Source of the DNA: Pectinophora gossypiella | Lineage: Eukaryota > Arthropoda > Insecta > Lepidoptera > Gelechiidae | Reading direction: 5' to 3' | Assembly: GCF_024362695.1 (NCBI RefSeq) | Contig: NC_065424.1 | Coordinates: forward strand, 2,888,786 to 2,952,785 | Length of the DNA: 64,000 nt | Part shown: positions 32,480-43,912 of the stretch, piece by piece | Position numbering within the stretch: the first letter of the stretch is position 1 | Layout of the letters: every line of letters starts with the position of its first letter | Notes under the pieces: model-generated | Seen by the model: only the letters and a program-made list of their open reading frames with translations | Told to the model about the DNA's origin: nothing | Databases searched by the model: none | Made by a program: the position numbers and the translations under genes

Positions 32480-32947
32480 TTTTTAACGTGACTTATTGTA
32501 GATTTGCCGCGAATGGCATTACTTGGCCGGAGAAATGGCGAGCGCTGAGGACTCTCATCCGGTACAAAAATTAAGACAACAGGCCTGAGGGTGCCCCGTT
32601 TTTTTTTTATTTTTGTTAACAACTCGTTATCACATTCTCATGTGATTTTCTTCCACAAAACCTCAAAGCGTAACGTACTAATTTACCCCGATACCGACAC
32701 CGCCGGCGTGGTCGACGATTTCCTTCAATCAGCGCTTATCGCTATCGACCCACTAGGGTCGATTAATTCTTTCAAATATTTTTCCTCTCAGACGACGCCC
32801 TGAGCCGAGGTTCGCGACCAACTGGGCACCCTCAGGTCTGTTGTCTTAAACGTTGTACCGGATGAGAGCCTTCAGCGCTCCCCATTTGTACGGCCAAGTA
32901 GTTAATGCCATCTGCGGCAAATCTACAATAAGTCACGTCAAAAAATA
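32480..32947. mobile_element. Family E foldback unit
   Basis: The left 120 bp (AACGTGACTTATTGTAGATT to CAGGCCTGAGGGTGCCC) is the reverse complement of the right 130 bp (GGGCACCCTCAGG to AATAAGTCACGTCAAAAAA). Between them lies GATACCGACACCGCCGGCG, shared with 35245-35672. Family E pieces also occur at 39387, 40955 and 42895. Confidence 0.65.
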
Positions 32948-33305
32948 ATTAACGTATTCATTTTAATCCGGGTCTATTGTGAGGTTTTGTGAACAAAAAT
33001 TATAAAAAAATGCACTTACGAAGTTTTCACTACTTACCTATAAGCCGTATGTTGGTCCGGTATGACCCAGATACCGACCCCGGCGTAGTCGATCTTTTCC
33101 TCTTTGAGTGCTTATTCTCCACGAAGGTCCGATTCCCTCAAATAATCCATTCAAACGACGCTCTAAGCCTAAGTTCGCGCCCACCAAGTCCTTGTCTTCA
33201 TTTTTTTATGGACGGGAGCTCTCGGCGCTCCCGGCCAAGTTCTATAAATCACGTCAAAGCTGCCACGGTATAATAAAGCAAAACAGCAGAAGTATTTGTT
33301 TATTA

Positions 33306-33593
33306 TTCTTCTTCTATCGTGTGGGTTGTGAGGTGGATTGTCAACCCCATCAAACCTGGCGTCAGGTTTATTATTGAGCCGCCATAGGCCCCTGACATGA
33401 CTCGATTACGTACTTACATCAGTAAGTAATAGCACGGATCATCTTACTTTTGGACAATCAGATGATCAAACTGTAATGTCCTAACCAAACTAGGGATCAC
33501 AAAGTGATTTTTGTGATTTGTCCCCACCGGGATTTGAAACCGGGACCTCCGGATCGTGAGCACAACGCTCAACCATTGGACCACGGAGGCCGT
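33306..33593 (-). mobile_element. SINE-A with 13-bp target-site duplication
   Basis: TATTTGTTTATTA lies on both sides (33293-33305 and 33594-33606). The copy is close to full length. Confidence 0.93.
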
Positions 33594-33983
33594 TATTTGT
33601 TTATTAAGTACTTACTTATTATACATATAATATGACAATGGCACTTGCAACAGTGTTGAAATATCGGGAGTCTCATATCCCCGATTAACGCGGTAAGAAC
33701 CCGGAATTATGTGTTTTACCGCGTAAACCTCAAACAATGTATTTGTTTATTATTCTGTTGCTAATAAACTGTTATTTTTACACACATCCGTAACAGGGGG
33801 CCTGGCATTTATCTTTTATTTACTCATACAAGTAGTATCCAAAGAGATTAGACATACTTAACTATATTTATCATAGTAATCCGTTATATACCTGCGCTTA
33901 ATTGATAGGTACCTATTTACAACTGTTGGCACAGTGATAGTGGTTTTTGGATAACGAACTGTATAATTATACTTACCTATACA

Positions 33984-34165
33984 GGGTGTTAGTGGCATCG
34001 GAACCAATACTTTGCGGAAACATTCAGACCATGAGTAGGTATTCTGCTTTTTTTAATTATTTTCAGTTCCATACTTTTCCGACGGAAAATTCCACTTGAT
34101 ATCAACTCAAAAGTTGAAACTCAACGTAAAGTTTTCGTTACGATGTCACTAGCTAACACTCTGTA
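33984..34165. mobile_element. MITE M3 copy, diverged
   Basis: CAGGGTGTTAGTGGCATCGG opens it, and GTTACGATGTCACTAGC closes it. The left arm is eroded. Confidence 0.65.
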
Positions 34166-34187
34166 TAATGTAACTTGTTTGTTAAGG

Positions 34188-34362
34188 ACTTTGCAGGCTT
34201 GTATCACCTTAAGTAAGATGATTCTGAACTTCGGACGGCACGTTAAGCCGTTGATCCCGGCTATTAGCTGTAAAAACACCTCCACTAACCCACAATGGAG
34301 CAGCCTGTTGATTGAGGAGAGGCCCGTCAGTGGGACGTATATAGGCTGTTTATGTTACAACT
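34188..34362 (+). mobile_element. SINE-B 3' part
   Basis: Core-block remnants (GGCACGTTAAGCCGTTG) and the tail GTGGGACGTATATAGGCTG are present, with an internal deletion. Confidence 0.75.
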
Positions 34363-34967
34363 TATAACCTATATTATCTATATAATCGCTCATCGTTATG
34401 TGACGGCTGAGTGATTTTATAAAACTATTAGTATAGATTAAGGATATATTTCTTTACTCGTCAATTCAAGGACTTTTTGGCGGGAACGGAAACGGGACTG
34501 TTGCTTTCTTCATGAACAATCTAAATAATCAATACGAAGTGGTATTTTGTGGTTAGTGATCGCATTAAGTTAGTCAGAAAACATTCGCGATAGTGTTTAT
34601 TAAATCGGAATATTCAATAAACAAAGTGTACCTATCTATTTTCGCTTCGTGCCAACAAGTCGCTTCATAACTCGAAAGTTTATGCGGACTTTTGAGTTAA
34701 TTCGTTTGGGGTTCGGAGTAGGAGTCAGCTCCGAGGGTGGGGACTTAGGTTTCATCATTCATCGTCATCACCTTTCATCATTTCATTATTCATCATTAAG
34801 AAAAAACATACATAAGACATGGCTGTATGGGTATAGTTTTCCTTGCTCTTCGGGGAAAACCAAAACAAAAAAAAATCGTCAATGCAATACAATTTGTTAT
34901 TCAACTTGATTACCAATTCAAAACAATATCGATGAAAGTAATGATTATATTCTCTACACAAACCAGG
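34363..34967. repeat. Repeat I copy and adjoining gene-free sequence
   Basis: The segment from about 34465 (GGACTTTTTGGCGGGAACGG) to 34570 recurs at 39281-39384. The rest shows no gene. Confidence 0.45.
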
Positions 34968-35086
34968 GACAATATTGCAATTTGACATCTTCGCATATAA
35001 AAGTAAGTGCGCAATGCAAACAACTGTCAAATAGCAGTATTGCTTTCTTAGATGAATTGCTTCGATGTGGCCATTTTAATCCCCCA
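34968..35086. mobile_element. Palindromic MITE M2, left end lost
   Basis: AATATTGCAATTTGACATC through GCTTCGATGTGGCCATTTT to CCCCC. The first 35 bp are missing. Confidence 0.75.
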
Positions 35087-35244
35087 AGGTTTCCAGGATT
35101 TGTGCCCGGTTAATGGGACTTAGACATAACTTGCGAGGAGCTACAGGCCTGATACTATGTTATGTTACGTTAAAATAGAGTAGTGTTGAATGTTTACCTT
35201 GACTATTGCCTAAATAGAGGCTCAAATTAGCTTCCAAACGTTTT

Positions 35245-35672
35245 TTCGATTCTGCTCCGCACCACCCAAATCCCTGGTAGTTGCGGCTTCCGAATACATC
35301 CCGCTTAGGGACGGTACTGAAAAGTATCGACGTCCGAAGGACGTAATATACGATCCCGACGACCCGATTACCATAGAGGCAGCTAATCAGCTCGCGACAC
35401 CAAACACTTCAGGACCCCGATACCGACCCCGCCGGCGTGGTCGACGATTTCCCTCATTCAGCGCTTATCGCTATCGACCCACTAGGGTCGATTAATTCTT
35501 TCAAATATTTTACCTCTCAGACGACGCCCTGAGCCGAGGTTCGCGCCCAACTGGGCACCCCCAGGCCTGTTGTCTTAAACGTTGTACCGGGTGAGAGCCT
35601 TCAGCGCTCCCCATTTGTCCGGCCAAGTAGTTAATGCCATCTGCGGCAAATCTACAATAAGTCACGTCAAAA
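35245..35672 (+). mobile_element. Family E element, longest copy
   Basis: It shares CCGCCGGCGTGGTCGACGAT and the 3' end GCGGCAAATCTACAATAAGT plus an A tail with 32640-32947. Reading frames are broken. An A-rich 3' end argues for a retroelement. Confidence 0.6.
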
Positions 35673-36979
35673 AAAAAAGCCTAAATAGTTAATTCATACG
35701 TACCTCAATAGTCCAAGCTCTTTGCTCTGTTCTATACGGGCTCGGCTGGTAGACTAATTTAATAATTCTAATCGTCATTCACGTTATAAAAAGTAATATC
35801 AGTTTATCACTTTACTGAACAGGTCGCGACCCCAACTATCTGCCTCATTAGTTGTGAAGTTCCTCGATTAATTTCTCTATAGAATCCTTATTTATTTTAC
35901 AACTTAATTAAAATTATTATACTTAGTAGTAAGCGGATCTAATTATTACAAGCTGCAGACAGACCGTGGCCTCTGATCTTATTAAAAATTACAACAATTA
36001 GTGGAATCGTTAGTAAATATTTACAATACTTACGTACTTAATTGTTGTTGATTTCCTTTTAAGATTTTGCAAGTAAACACACGACACACGAAATTTGCAC
36101 TAAGTTGTTTGTTTTGGCGGGAAGAAGAGAGGAATGGCGATTAATCCACCGACAAGAGCGCAGCTCTTAAATAGAGAGAGAGATAATGTTTTATAACCTG
36201 TGTCTTATCTAATGAGGGCCTTTTCAGACTTAAAGAAAGTAAAATTTATTATAAAGGGACACCACAGTTACAAATATAAAAAAACCACGGAATAACACAT
36301 AACTTACAAAAAAAAAAACGCAAGAAAAACAACTTACTTACACAAGAGAGTACAAATACATAGACAGTAAACATTAAGGCAAATTGTAATTTTGTGTATG
36401 GACTGGTGGTGTCCTTTATAAAAGAGCCTCACTCAGCATCCACAGACAGTGATGTACTTACCGTTTCCACGAATGTTGTTCCCACTTTGGAAACGTTACC
36501 AGTAGTAAATAGGTGCAAAACTTATGTAAAAAGCGCCTTATAACCTAACCTAACCTTTAGGCGGATAAGGCCAGAGTACAAGAAAGAATAATTTGAAAAA
36601 GAAAACCAGCCAGTGTCCATAATATTAAAAGAGTTTCTATAACGGGAACACTCCCACTTTGGAAACATTCCCGAGAAAGGCAAATCACTGAATGGGTGAA
36701 TATCAAAATGTGTCAAGTTTGGTGGCGACTGTCATATATTTTTTCGTGAAAAATTGGGGAAATTGGGAAAATTAGGAATTGAAAAATTCCTTTTTCATGT
36801 CGGAACCGAGGATCCTTTTGGATCTTTTTCATGTCGGAACCCAATTTTTCACGAAAAAATAATATGAAATTTGAAACTCAAAACTTGAAACTCTGAGATT
36901 CACCCGAACACGCAAGTTAATATATTTTACGCCAAATTAGATGTTTAGGTACACAAGTCCATAGAATAAGGAATAATAC
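35673..36979. other. Gene-free stretch
   Basis: No exon is visible. The 36220-36320 part looks like a minus-strand poly-A-tailed element end. At 36730-36860 there are facing words (TTTTTCGTGAAAAATTGGG and CCCAATTTTTCACGAAAAAA) that form a long hairpin. Confidence 0.45.
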
Positions 36980-37531
36980 TACCAGGGGAGTTAAAATGGC
37001 CACATCGAAGCAATTCATCTAAGAAAGCAATATTGCTATTTGACATTTATGTGCATTGTTTTTACAATAAGACGCCCATTGACATTCAGAATTTGCCTTT
37101 CAACTGTTTTAAGACAGTAGTTAAACAAAAACTTTACAAAAAAAGGTATTATAAAGTTAGTGATTATTTAGAAGATATGAATGCATGGGATTAACTGTCT
37201 GAGAACTGATATTAGGCAGCTAAATTACTCAATTGTATACCAATATTTTATGTTTATTTTTTTAAAGAACGTCTAGGGCCCTGTGCCGAGGTTTTTCTAG
37301 CAGCTTCTTTTCCCCGGCTATACAGGTTGTGAGAAGCTGCAGTAGTTTTAGGCGGATGAGACGTTCGTTATGTAAAAATTGACGATTCAAAGTGTAACTA
37401 TGTTACCTACTGAATAAAGATATTTTTGAATTTGAACTGCGCACTTACTTTTATATGCACACAAATGTCAAATTGCAATATTGCTTTCTTAGATGAATTG
37501 CTTCGATGTGGCCATTTAATCCCCCAGGTCG
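36980..37531. mobile_element. Palindromic MITE M2 split by a LINE
   Basis: The M2 left half is 36980-37056 and the right half is about 37436-37531. The two halves join as one M2 if the LINE at 37057-37435 is removed, so the LINE is the later insertion. Confidence 0.85.
37057..37435 (+). pseudogene. 5'-truncated LINE with C-terminal codons
   Basis: The first 140 bp encode FNCFKTVVKQKLYKKRYY, VSDYLEDMNAWD and a stop. This is the familiar C-terminus of lepidopteran Jockey/CR1-type LINE proteins. The 3' UTR contains GAGAAGCTGCAGTAG and ends GAATAAAGATATTTTTGAA. It sits inside M2. Confidence 0.85.
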
Positions 37532-37753
37532 TTGAAACAATAATTCGATAAATCAGATTCTTCATCCATCTTCATTCTCCATCGCAATAAAGTTATAAAC
37601 ATCTGGAGAAGTAAGGACTGGAAAGTTACACATGTTTACAAATAAACACATTAATTAATAACTAAAGCAAAAGTCTTACGTAAACCAAGATATAAGGGAC
37701 CATTCCCACGGCACAATTGGGTACTTTCCTAATTCTGACTACTAAATAAAAAC

Positions 37754-37898
37754 AGGAGAGTTAAAATGGCCACATCGAAGCAATTCCTCTAAGAAACCAA
37801 TATTGCTATTTGACATTTGTTTGCATTGCGCACTTACTTTTATATGCGCAAATGTCAAATTGCAATATTGCTTCGATGTAGCCATTTTAACCCCCATC
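37754..37898. mobile_element. Palindromic MITE M2 copy
   Basis: GTTAAAATGGCCACATCG to TAGCCATTTTAACCCCC. The right arm lacks a short segment before GCTTCGATG. Confidence 0.85.
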
Positions 37899-37903
37899 TA
37901 AAC

Positions 37904-38092
37904 GTGACAAAAAACATTTTCCTTATTTGTGAATTTTAATAAAGAAAAATGTAATAAGTAATAATAAATGCGAAATTGTGACACGTTTTTTATGACGTCA
38001 CGGTGTGCATTTTCATATAAATTCCATGGTAATTTCGTGTTTTGTCGTTTAGTAAAAAGTAACTGATTTGACTAGTTGGAAACTAGCCTATT
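37904..38092. mobile_element. MITE M4, reverse orientation
   Basis: It ends GTTGGAAACTAGCCTATTT and contains TTATGACGTCACGGTGTGC. It directly follows the M2 copy. Confidence 0.8.
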
Positions 38093-38492
38093 TGATATCG
38101 CATGGATGTGCAAGTGAGGGATAGACCACATGAAACTAAAAATAATTCATATAGGTAATTTATTTTTCTTTAATTTTTGAAGTTACGTTACAAAGTAGGA
38201 ATATTACGTTGTCATCAACCATATACCTACCTTTTGAAATCTTAACTTATTTCAGTAAGTAACATAGGTACATACATAAGATATAAAATACTAATCTACA
38301 AAAAGAAACTACTCTACCATGATCAAAAATCACATTTTTCTTTTTGACTTTTTTTCATGTTATAAATACGGATAAGTTAATGTTATGTTTGGCCGCTTTT
38401 ACTGATGACGTCACTCGGATAGTCTTTACCGCGGGTCGCCGGCCCCGTTCGGAAAGTCACTGTCAACGCTACAATTCTTCCATACAAAGACA

Positions 38493-38786
38493 TTATCATT
38501 ATCATCAGCCCATTAACGTCCCCACTGCTGGGGCACGGGCCTTTCCTATGGATGGATAGGGAGATCGGGCCTTAAACCATCACGCGGGCCCAGTGCGGAT
38601 TGATGGTTATTAACGACTGCTAATGCAGCCGGGACCAACGGCTTAACGTGCCTTCCGAAGCACGGAGGAGCTCGAGATGAAAACTTTTTTTTTTGTGGTC
38701 ACCCATCCTATGACCGGCTTTTGCGAAAGTTGCTTAACTTCAACAATCGCAGACCGAGCGCGTTTACCGCTGCGCCACCGAGCTCC
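38493..38786 (-). mobile_element. SINE-C with 14-bp target-site duplication
   Basis: TCCATACAAAGACA lies at 38479-38492 and 38787-38800. On the minus strand the copy begins with the composite head (TGGCGCAGCGG, GAAGTTAAGC, GGATGGGTGACC) and ends in an ATGATAATGATAA tail. It is the best-preserved SINE-C here. Confidence 0.95.
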
Positions 38787-38800
38787 TCCATACAAAGACA

Positions 38801-39127
38801 ACAGAAAATTTTGACATTTCGTAAAGAATATCTCATTTGACTAAAAAGTCGTAATATAGCCAATTGCATCGTATTATGAGGATGCTCTCTTAGGTCACAG
38901 CGCGGAAAGCGGTGGTATAAAATGACTTATGATTGTCGACAATGAATTAATACATCATCTCTGGGAATGTACCCAAACATAATTGTTTATAAAACAATAA
39001 ATGTAAGGCTAGAGGGCGAATGTTATCACATTAAACGTGTATTATCATTTCGCGTATTTTTAGAGTAGATATCAGGGCGGGAGTGCAAAACGAATACCTA
39101 AGATTTGTTATCACGCCAAACGATAGG
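38801..39127. other. Gene-free stretch
   Basis: AT-rich sequence with no exon and no repeat I could match. Confidence 0.4.
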
Positions 39128-39510
39128 TATTTGTTTTGAGCCGTGGTCACACCCCGGACACTTCATACAAAACACCTCATTTTACACAGACACTACACAT
39201 TGACGTTGTCGTACGCGCGCATCTGTTTCCACACATCCACACATGTGACATCTGACGCCCATACAATTGAAGAGACTAAAGGACTTTTTGGCGGGAACGG
39301 GAACTGGACAGTTGCTTTCTTCATTGAATAATCTAAATAATTAATACGAAGTGGTGTTTTGTGGTTAATGATTTAAAGTTAGTCGGCTACCGGGTGAGAG
39401 CCTTCAGCGCTCCCCATTTGTCCGGCCAAGTAGTTAATGCCATCTGCGGCAAATGTACAATAAGTCACGTCAAAAAAAAAGTTAGTCGGAAAATACATAA
39501 GACATGGCTG
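39128..39510. repeat. M7 fragment, then repeat I interrupted by family E
   Basis: M7 words (CCGGACACTTCATACAAA, GACATCTGACGCCCA) are followed by repeat I. Repeat I is split by the 91-bp family E insertion at 39387-39477. Confidence 0.65.
39387..39477 (+). mobile_element. 91-bp family E insertion with 12-bp duplication
   Basis: AAAGTTAGTCGG flanks it at 39375-39386 and 39478-39489. It contains GAGAGCCTTCAGCGCTCCCC and ends in an A run. Both marks indicate target-primed reverse transcription of a short 3' end. Confidence 0.88.
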
Positions 39511-39975
39511 TCAAAACCAAGAAACAATGAAAAGACTAAAGTAACATGGGGGGGGGTTGAGGTAAAAGTAAGTCAGCCACGTTCTATACGTATTATTATT
39601 CTTTATTCTATGCCGTGGTAACCAAGCACAAAGCTGATAATAGAAAGCTTAGTGAGGTGTCGGTACTTAGTTCGTCTTGCGATTAATGAATCTCTGACTA
39701 TCCCATTGGGATGTAGTCGTGAGCTTATGTTAGATGACGAACGACATTTATGTTGATAGTTTCGTATGAGAAAAGTTCCTTATGTTATCTTTATGAATAA
39801 TTATCAAGTCATCGTAAAGTCCGGCTATCCAAACCAAACTTGGTGTGACACTAATTAAAAAATATGACGAAGATTTTTTTAAGAACGTGTCAAGGTTTAG
39901 CTCATTGCAAGTAACCGATATTGCGTATAAAATATTTCCAGTAGGAAAGATTGAGAATTTGAGACGAACATGCAT

Positions 39976-40090
39976 CTCCTCCACCAACCCGCAGTGGAGC
40001 GTGGTGGAGTATGCTCCATACCCCCTCCAGTTGATTGAGGGGAAACCTGTGATCAGCAGGGGGACGTATATAGGCTGTTTATGTTATGTT
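39976..40090 (+). mobile_element. SINE-B tail fragment
   Basis: CTCCACCAACCCGCAGTGG to GTATATAGGCTGTTTATG. It faces the SINE-B at 40116-40446 tail to tail, making a palindrome with arms of about 110 bp. Confidence 0.85.
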
Positions 40091-40115
40091 ACATGCGTCT
40101 AAATAAAACATTAAT

Positions 40116-40446
40116 AACATAAACTGCCTATATACGTCCCACTGCTGGGCACAGGCCTCCCCTCAATCAACCGGAGGGGGTATGGAGCATACTCCACCAC
40201 GCTGCTCCACTGCGGGTTGGTGGAGGTGTTTTTACGGCTAATAGCCGGGACCAACGGCTTAACGTGCCCTCCGAAGCACGGAATCATCTTACTTTTTCGG
40301 ACAATCAGGTGATTTAAGCCTGAAAAGTCCTTACCAAACAAAGGACAGTCTCACAAAGTGATTTCGACAATGTCCCCATCGGGAATTGAACCCGGACCTC
40401 CAGATTGTGAGCCTAACGCTCTAACCGCTAGACCACGGAGGCTGTC
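40116..40446 (-). mobile_element. SINE-B, full length, with 14-bp duplication
   Basis: AATAAAACATTAAT lies at 40102-40115 and 40447-40460. All parts are present, from the head (CTAACCGCTAGACCACGG on the plus strand) to the tail. Confidence 0.95.
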
Positions 40447-40460
40447 AATAAAACATTAAT

Positions 40461-41187
40461 TAAAGTATTTTGTGTTTATACCATTCATCCATGCTTAGGG
40501 AAACTCACAAAGAGAAGCAATAAGGCCGCCTATTGTGCTTATTTTTATTCGTATGTTTGTGTCCTGTGTATATGTCGTTGTGCAAAAAGTATTATTGATT
40601 GATTGAAAGAGAAATACGGCTTTGAACCCGCATCTCCTGTCAAAGCCGGTGTTAGGATTTGGTTGTAAAGTTCCTAGTGACTGTGAAGGCTGGTTGTCTG
40701 AGGATAAGGCAGATTAGATGTCTGAGGGTAGATTAAAACGTCCAGAGTGACAAAACTCACTGAATTTAATTTAAATTCGCACAAGCAGTAGGATACAGTA
40801 GTTCAATGGAGTACAAGAAAATCGGAAGTGACGCAACAAATGTTGTCATAGTAATAAAAATATAAATTTAATGTTGGGGTTGCCAACAGCCAGGATGAGC
40901 TAACCACGCTCAGGTTACTGTTAATTAGCGAGTTGGTGGAGGTAATCTTATAAACTTCTCAGACGACGCCCTGAGCCGAAGTTCGGGCCCGACTGGGCAT
41001 CCTCAGGCCTGTTGTCTTAAATTTTGTACCGGATGATAGCCCTCAGAGCTCCCCATTGTTCGGCCAAGCAGTTAATGCCCTTTGTGAGAAATCTACAATA
41101 AAGCACGTCAAAATAAAAGAGGTGATCTTTACACCTTTCTTTTTATATTTCGTGGTTCGATTGCTATTTTGCGGTTGTGGATCCATG
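40461..41187. other. Repeat fragments, no gene
   Basis: A LINE 3' end with GCAATAAGGCCGCC lies at about 40500-40610. A family E copy lies at about 40955-41118 (AGACGACGCCCTGAGCC to AAGCACGTCAAAA). Nothing coding is visible. Confidence 0.5.
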
Positions 41188-41551
41188 ATGGCATACCCAT
41201 ACACACCATCTAACTTTATTTTAAGTCACCTGTCATTTTCCTATCCCCGCCGAAAAGGAAAGGGACAGGTATTAGGCATAAAATCGACGCATAAAATTTA
41301 TGGAACACACGTCAAGTTTTAGGCAGTTTAAAAACCCTCCCGACATTTTACGTTGGCCAAAAACTTGCCAGTATTAAGCTGACAGCACACGTTAAACGGG
41401 TTGGATATGAGCTAGATGCCTATTTTATTCGCCCGGGTTACTCATTCATTTTAAAATGAACAGTTGTCGATCATCCGTCCGTTTTCGGCGGATAAGAAAA
41501 GGACGGGTATAACTTAAAATAAAATTAGGTGTCTGCGGGAATCGGGGCCAA
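41188..41551. mobile_element. MITE M1, complete
   Basis: The left arm is ACACACCATCTAACTTTATT, with GCCGAAAAGGAAAGGGACAG. The right arm is TTTTCGGCGGATAAGAAAAG to GGAATCGGGGCCAATT. Confidence 0.85.
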
Positions 41552-41884
41552 TTACACACTAAAGAACAATCACTAACATTTTTTTTTATTTTTAGCATAT
41601 TAAACTGTTACTTACTATTATTCAATACAAATACGCACCGTACTAGGTACGGCTACAAAAACGCATACGGAAGGGTATAAAAATAAGACAGCAAGTTTAA
41701 TATGTTTTTTTTTCCTACTATTTTCATCTGGTGACTTCCTAGTTGGCTATCTTTGTCTGGGCTGGTCACCTGGCTGATTTACTGAGTTACTGACCTTGGA
41801 AGTAGCACAGTGGACAAAGGAAATTTAAATATACTGTCACTATACTTTGTTTATTGCAGCGGCTTTATTGAGTCGTATAAGAAG

Positions 41885-41985
41885 TTCTTCTATCGTGTGG
41901 GTTGTGATGTAGTAATTGCCAACCTTAGCGACTCTGGTGTCCTGGTTATTGAGCCGCCAACGGCCCTTGACATAGCTCTACTACA
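41885..41985 (-). mobile_element. SINE-A tail fragment
   Basis: TCTATCGTGTGGGTTGTGATG to GAGCCGCCAACGGCCC. Confidence 0.7.
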
Positions 41986-42029
41986 CAGAAGCAGAATATA
42001 TTATGAACAAAATAGAACAATATACTTAT

Positions 42030-42262
42030 ACAAGGTGTTAGTGACATTGTAACGAAAATTTTGAGGGGTGATTGAGGCCATGATTCTGAGTTGATATCAA
42101 GTGGAATTTTCCGTCGCAAAAGTATGGAACTGAAAATAATTTAAATGGACAAAAAAAAATATATGAATATTCAGACTGAAAATTCCACTTGATATCAACT
42201 CAGAATCATGGTCTGAACCATCCCCCTTAGTATTCGTTACGATGTCACTAACACCCTGTATG
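42030..42262. mobile_element. MITE M3, complete
   Basis: AAGGTGTTAGTGACATTG to ACGATGTCACTAACACCCTG next to TA. Both arms are about 100 bp long and well matched. Confidence 0.88.
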
Positions 42263-42667
42263 TAACAATAACTAATTATCTAACAATTTGCAGTTTTTTT
42301 ACATCATACGTACAGGTGATAAGTCATTCCGGCCTAATCTTAAAAAAACTTTACCGCCACTATCACCATGTTTTGAAAACATCTGTTTTATTCGTACGCC
42401 TAGTAACACAAGGTCGAGTTGACACAAAACAAGAAATACGAATCGAAAGATCTCGCCACATACCGGTTTGTGTTGATATCTGTTTACTATAGGATCTTTC
42501 CGTCGGATCACTACCACACCCACTTATTATGCACGTAAAACTCACGTCCGCGATCCGTAAAAGGGTGAGCAGCCTGAAGTAATTAGAAGACAAGATTGAT
42601 ATGATAAACTCTCTCTTGTATGCTCTTTTAACGGTCGATCATATTATCGTATGGCGTGTTTTAAATT
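42263..42667. other. Gene-free stretch
   Basis: Two overlapping minus-strand frames have no domain I recognise. The words AACTCACGTCCGCGATCC resemble an end of repeat D. Confidence 0.4.
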
Positions 42668-42832
42668 GGGAGGTTAAAAAGATCACACCAAAGCAATTAA
42701 TCTAAAAAAGCGGCCACATCAAAGCAATTCGCCTAAAAAACCAATATTGCAATTTGATATTTGCGCATATACTTTGCACTTCAAATAGCAATATTGCTTT
42801 TGGAAATGTGGCCTATTTAAACCCAACCCCCC
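42668..42832. mobile_element. Palindromic MITE M2 with partial duplication
   Basis: The left end occurs twice (AGGTTAAAAAGATCACACC and AAGCGGCCACATCAAAGC) before one right arm ending AAACCCAACCCCCC. Confidence 0.65.
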
Positions 42833-42894
42833 TTGTACAAACAAATGACAGACGCGTCGTAGAGATCAAATATAATTCCGTCAGATGACACTCT

Positions 42895-43051
42895 CACCCT
42901 CAGGCCTGTTGTCTTAAATTTTGTACCGTGTGAGAGTCCTCAGCGCTCCCCATTTGTCCGCCCAATAAGTCACGTCAACCACTCACGCATAATGGGCCAT
43001 CTTAGAGTCTAAATGCGGAAAACAGAGCCCACTAACATAACATAAGTCACG
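42895..43051. repeat. Family E fragment
   Basis: CTCAGGCCTGTTGTCTTAA to CAATAAGTCACGTCAA, then a further CATAAGTCACGTCAAAAAA. Confidence 0.6.
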
Positions 43052-43393
43052 TCAAAAAAGCGACGTAGCGGGAATCGACGTTCGACCGGATGAATACGTA
43101 TTGTAGAGTAGAAATGCAACGTAAAAGCAGATTGTTTGATTAGACTGTTTTGCTACAGCGTCATCAATATCAATTTCGAATTTCGAATTGAATATTATAC
43201 AATGTGACAAACAGCGGCAAGTGAATAATGAGAGCTTGACGTCATCTTTCGTCATTGACCATGTCCGTTGACGTTGTAGCATGTTCCTCAGTAATTTGGA
43301 GCATCTGGTGATGATAATATAGTTCTGGTGTGGTCACGGAATAGAAGAATGAGGTGTGATAATACTCTGTGCGGGACTATCGCTGCAAATAAA

Positions 43394-43912
43394 GGGTGTT
43401 AGTGACACCGTAACGAATACATGATTCTGAGTTAATATCTAGTGGAATTCACCGTCACATAATTCATGATATTTTGTGTATTTTAAAATTATTTTCAGTT
43501 CTATACTTTTGCGACGGAAAATTTCACTTGATGTCAATGTTTCTTATAGATATAATTGTGCTGATTCCAGTACACACCATCTAAGTTTATTTTAAGTTAT
43601 ACCTGTCATTTTCTTATCCACCAAAAAAGGAAAGGGACTGATAATCGACAGGCATAAAACTTATGGAACATGCGGCAATTTTAGGCAGAAATTTAAAAAA
43701 CCCTCCCAAACATTTATATTGGCCTACAACGGGTTGCATATACTCGTATCAGCGAGAGGCCTATTTTATTCCTCCGCGTTATTCATTCATTCTCTTATTC
43801 ATTTTAAAAATAACAGTTGTCAATCGTCCGTCCCTTTCCTTTTCTGCGGATAAGAAAATGACGGGTATAACTTAAAATAAAATCAGGATATTTCTGCAGG
43901 AATCGGGGCCAA
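43394..43912. mobile_element. M3 copy abutting a complete M1
   Basis: M3 (43394-43548) loses its right outer end. M1 (43557-43912) follows, with both arms intact (ATTCCAGTACACACCATC and TTCTGCAGGAATCGGGGCC). Confidence 0.75.

Noticed and set aside
32278..32574. GC-rich plus-strand frame of 98 residues
   Set aside because: The first part has no recognised domain or splice signals and the second half is the family E terminus, so I could not support a gene.
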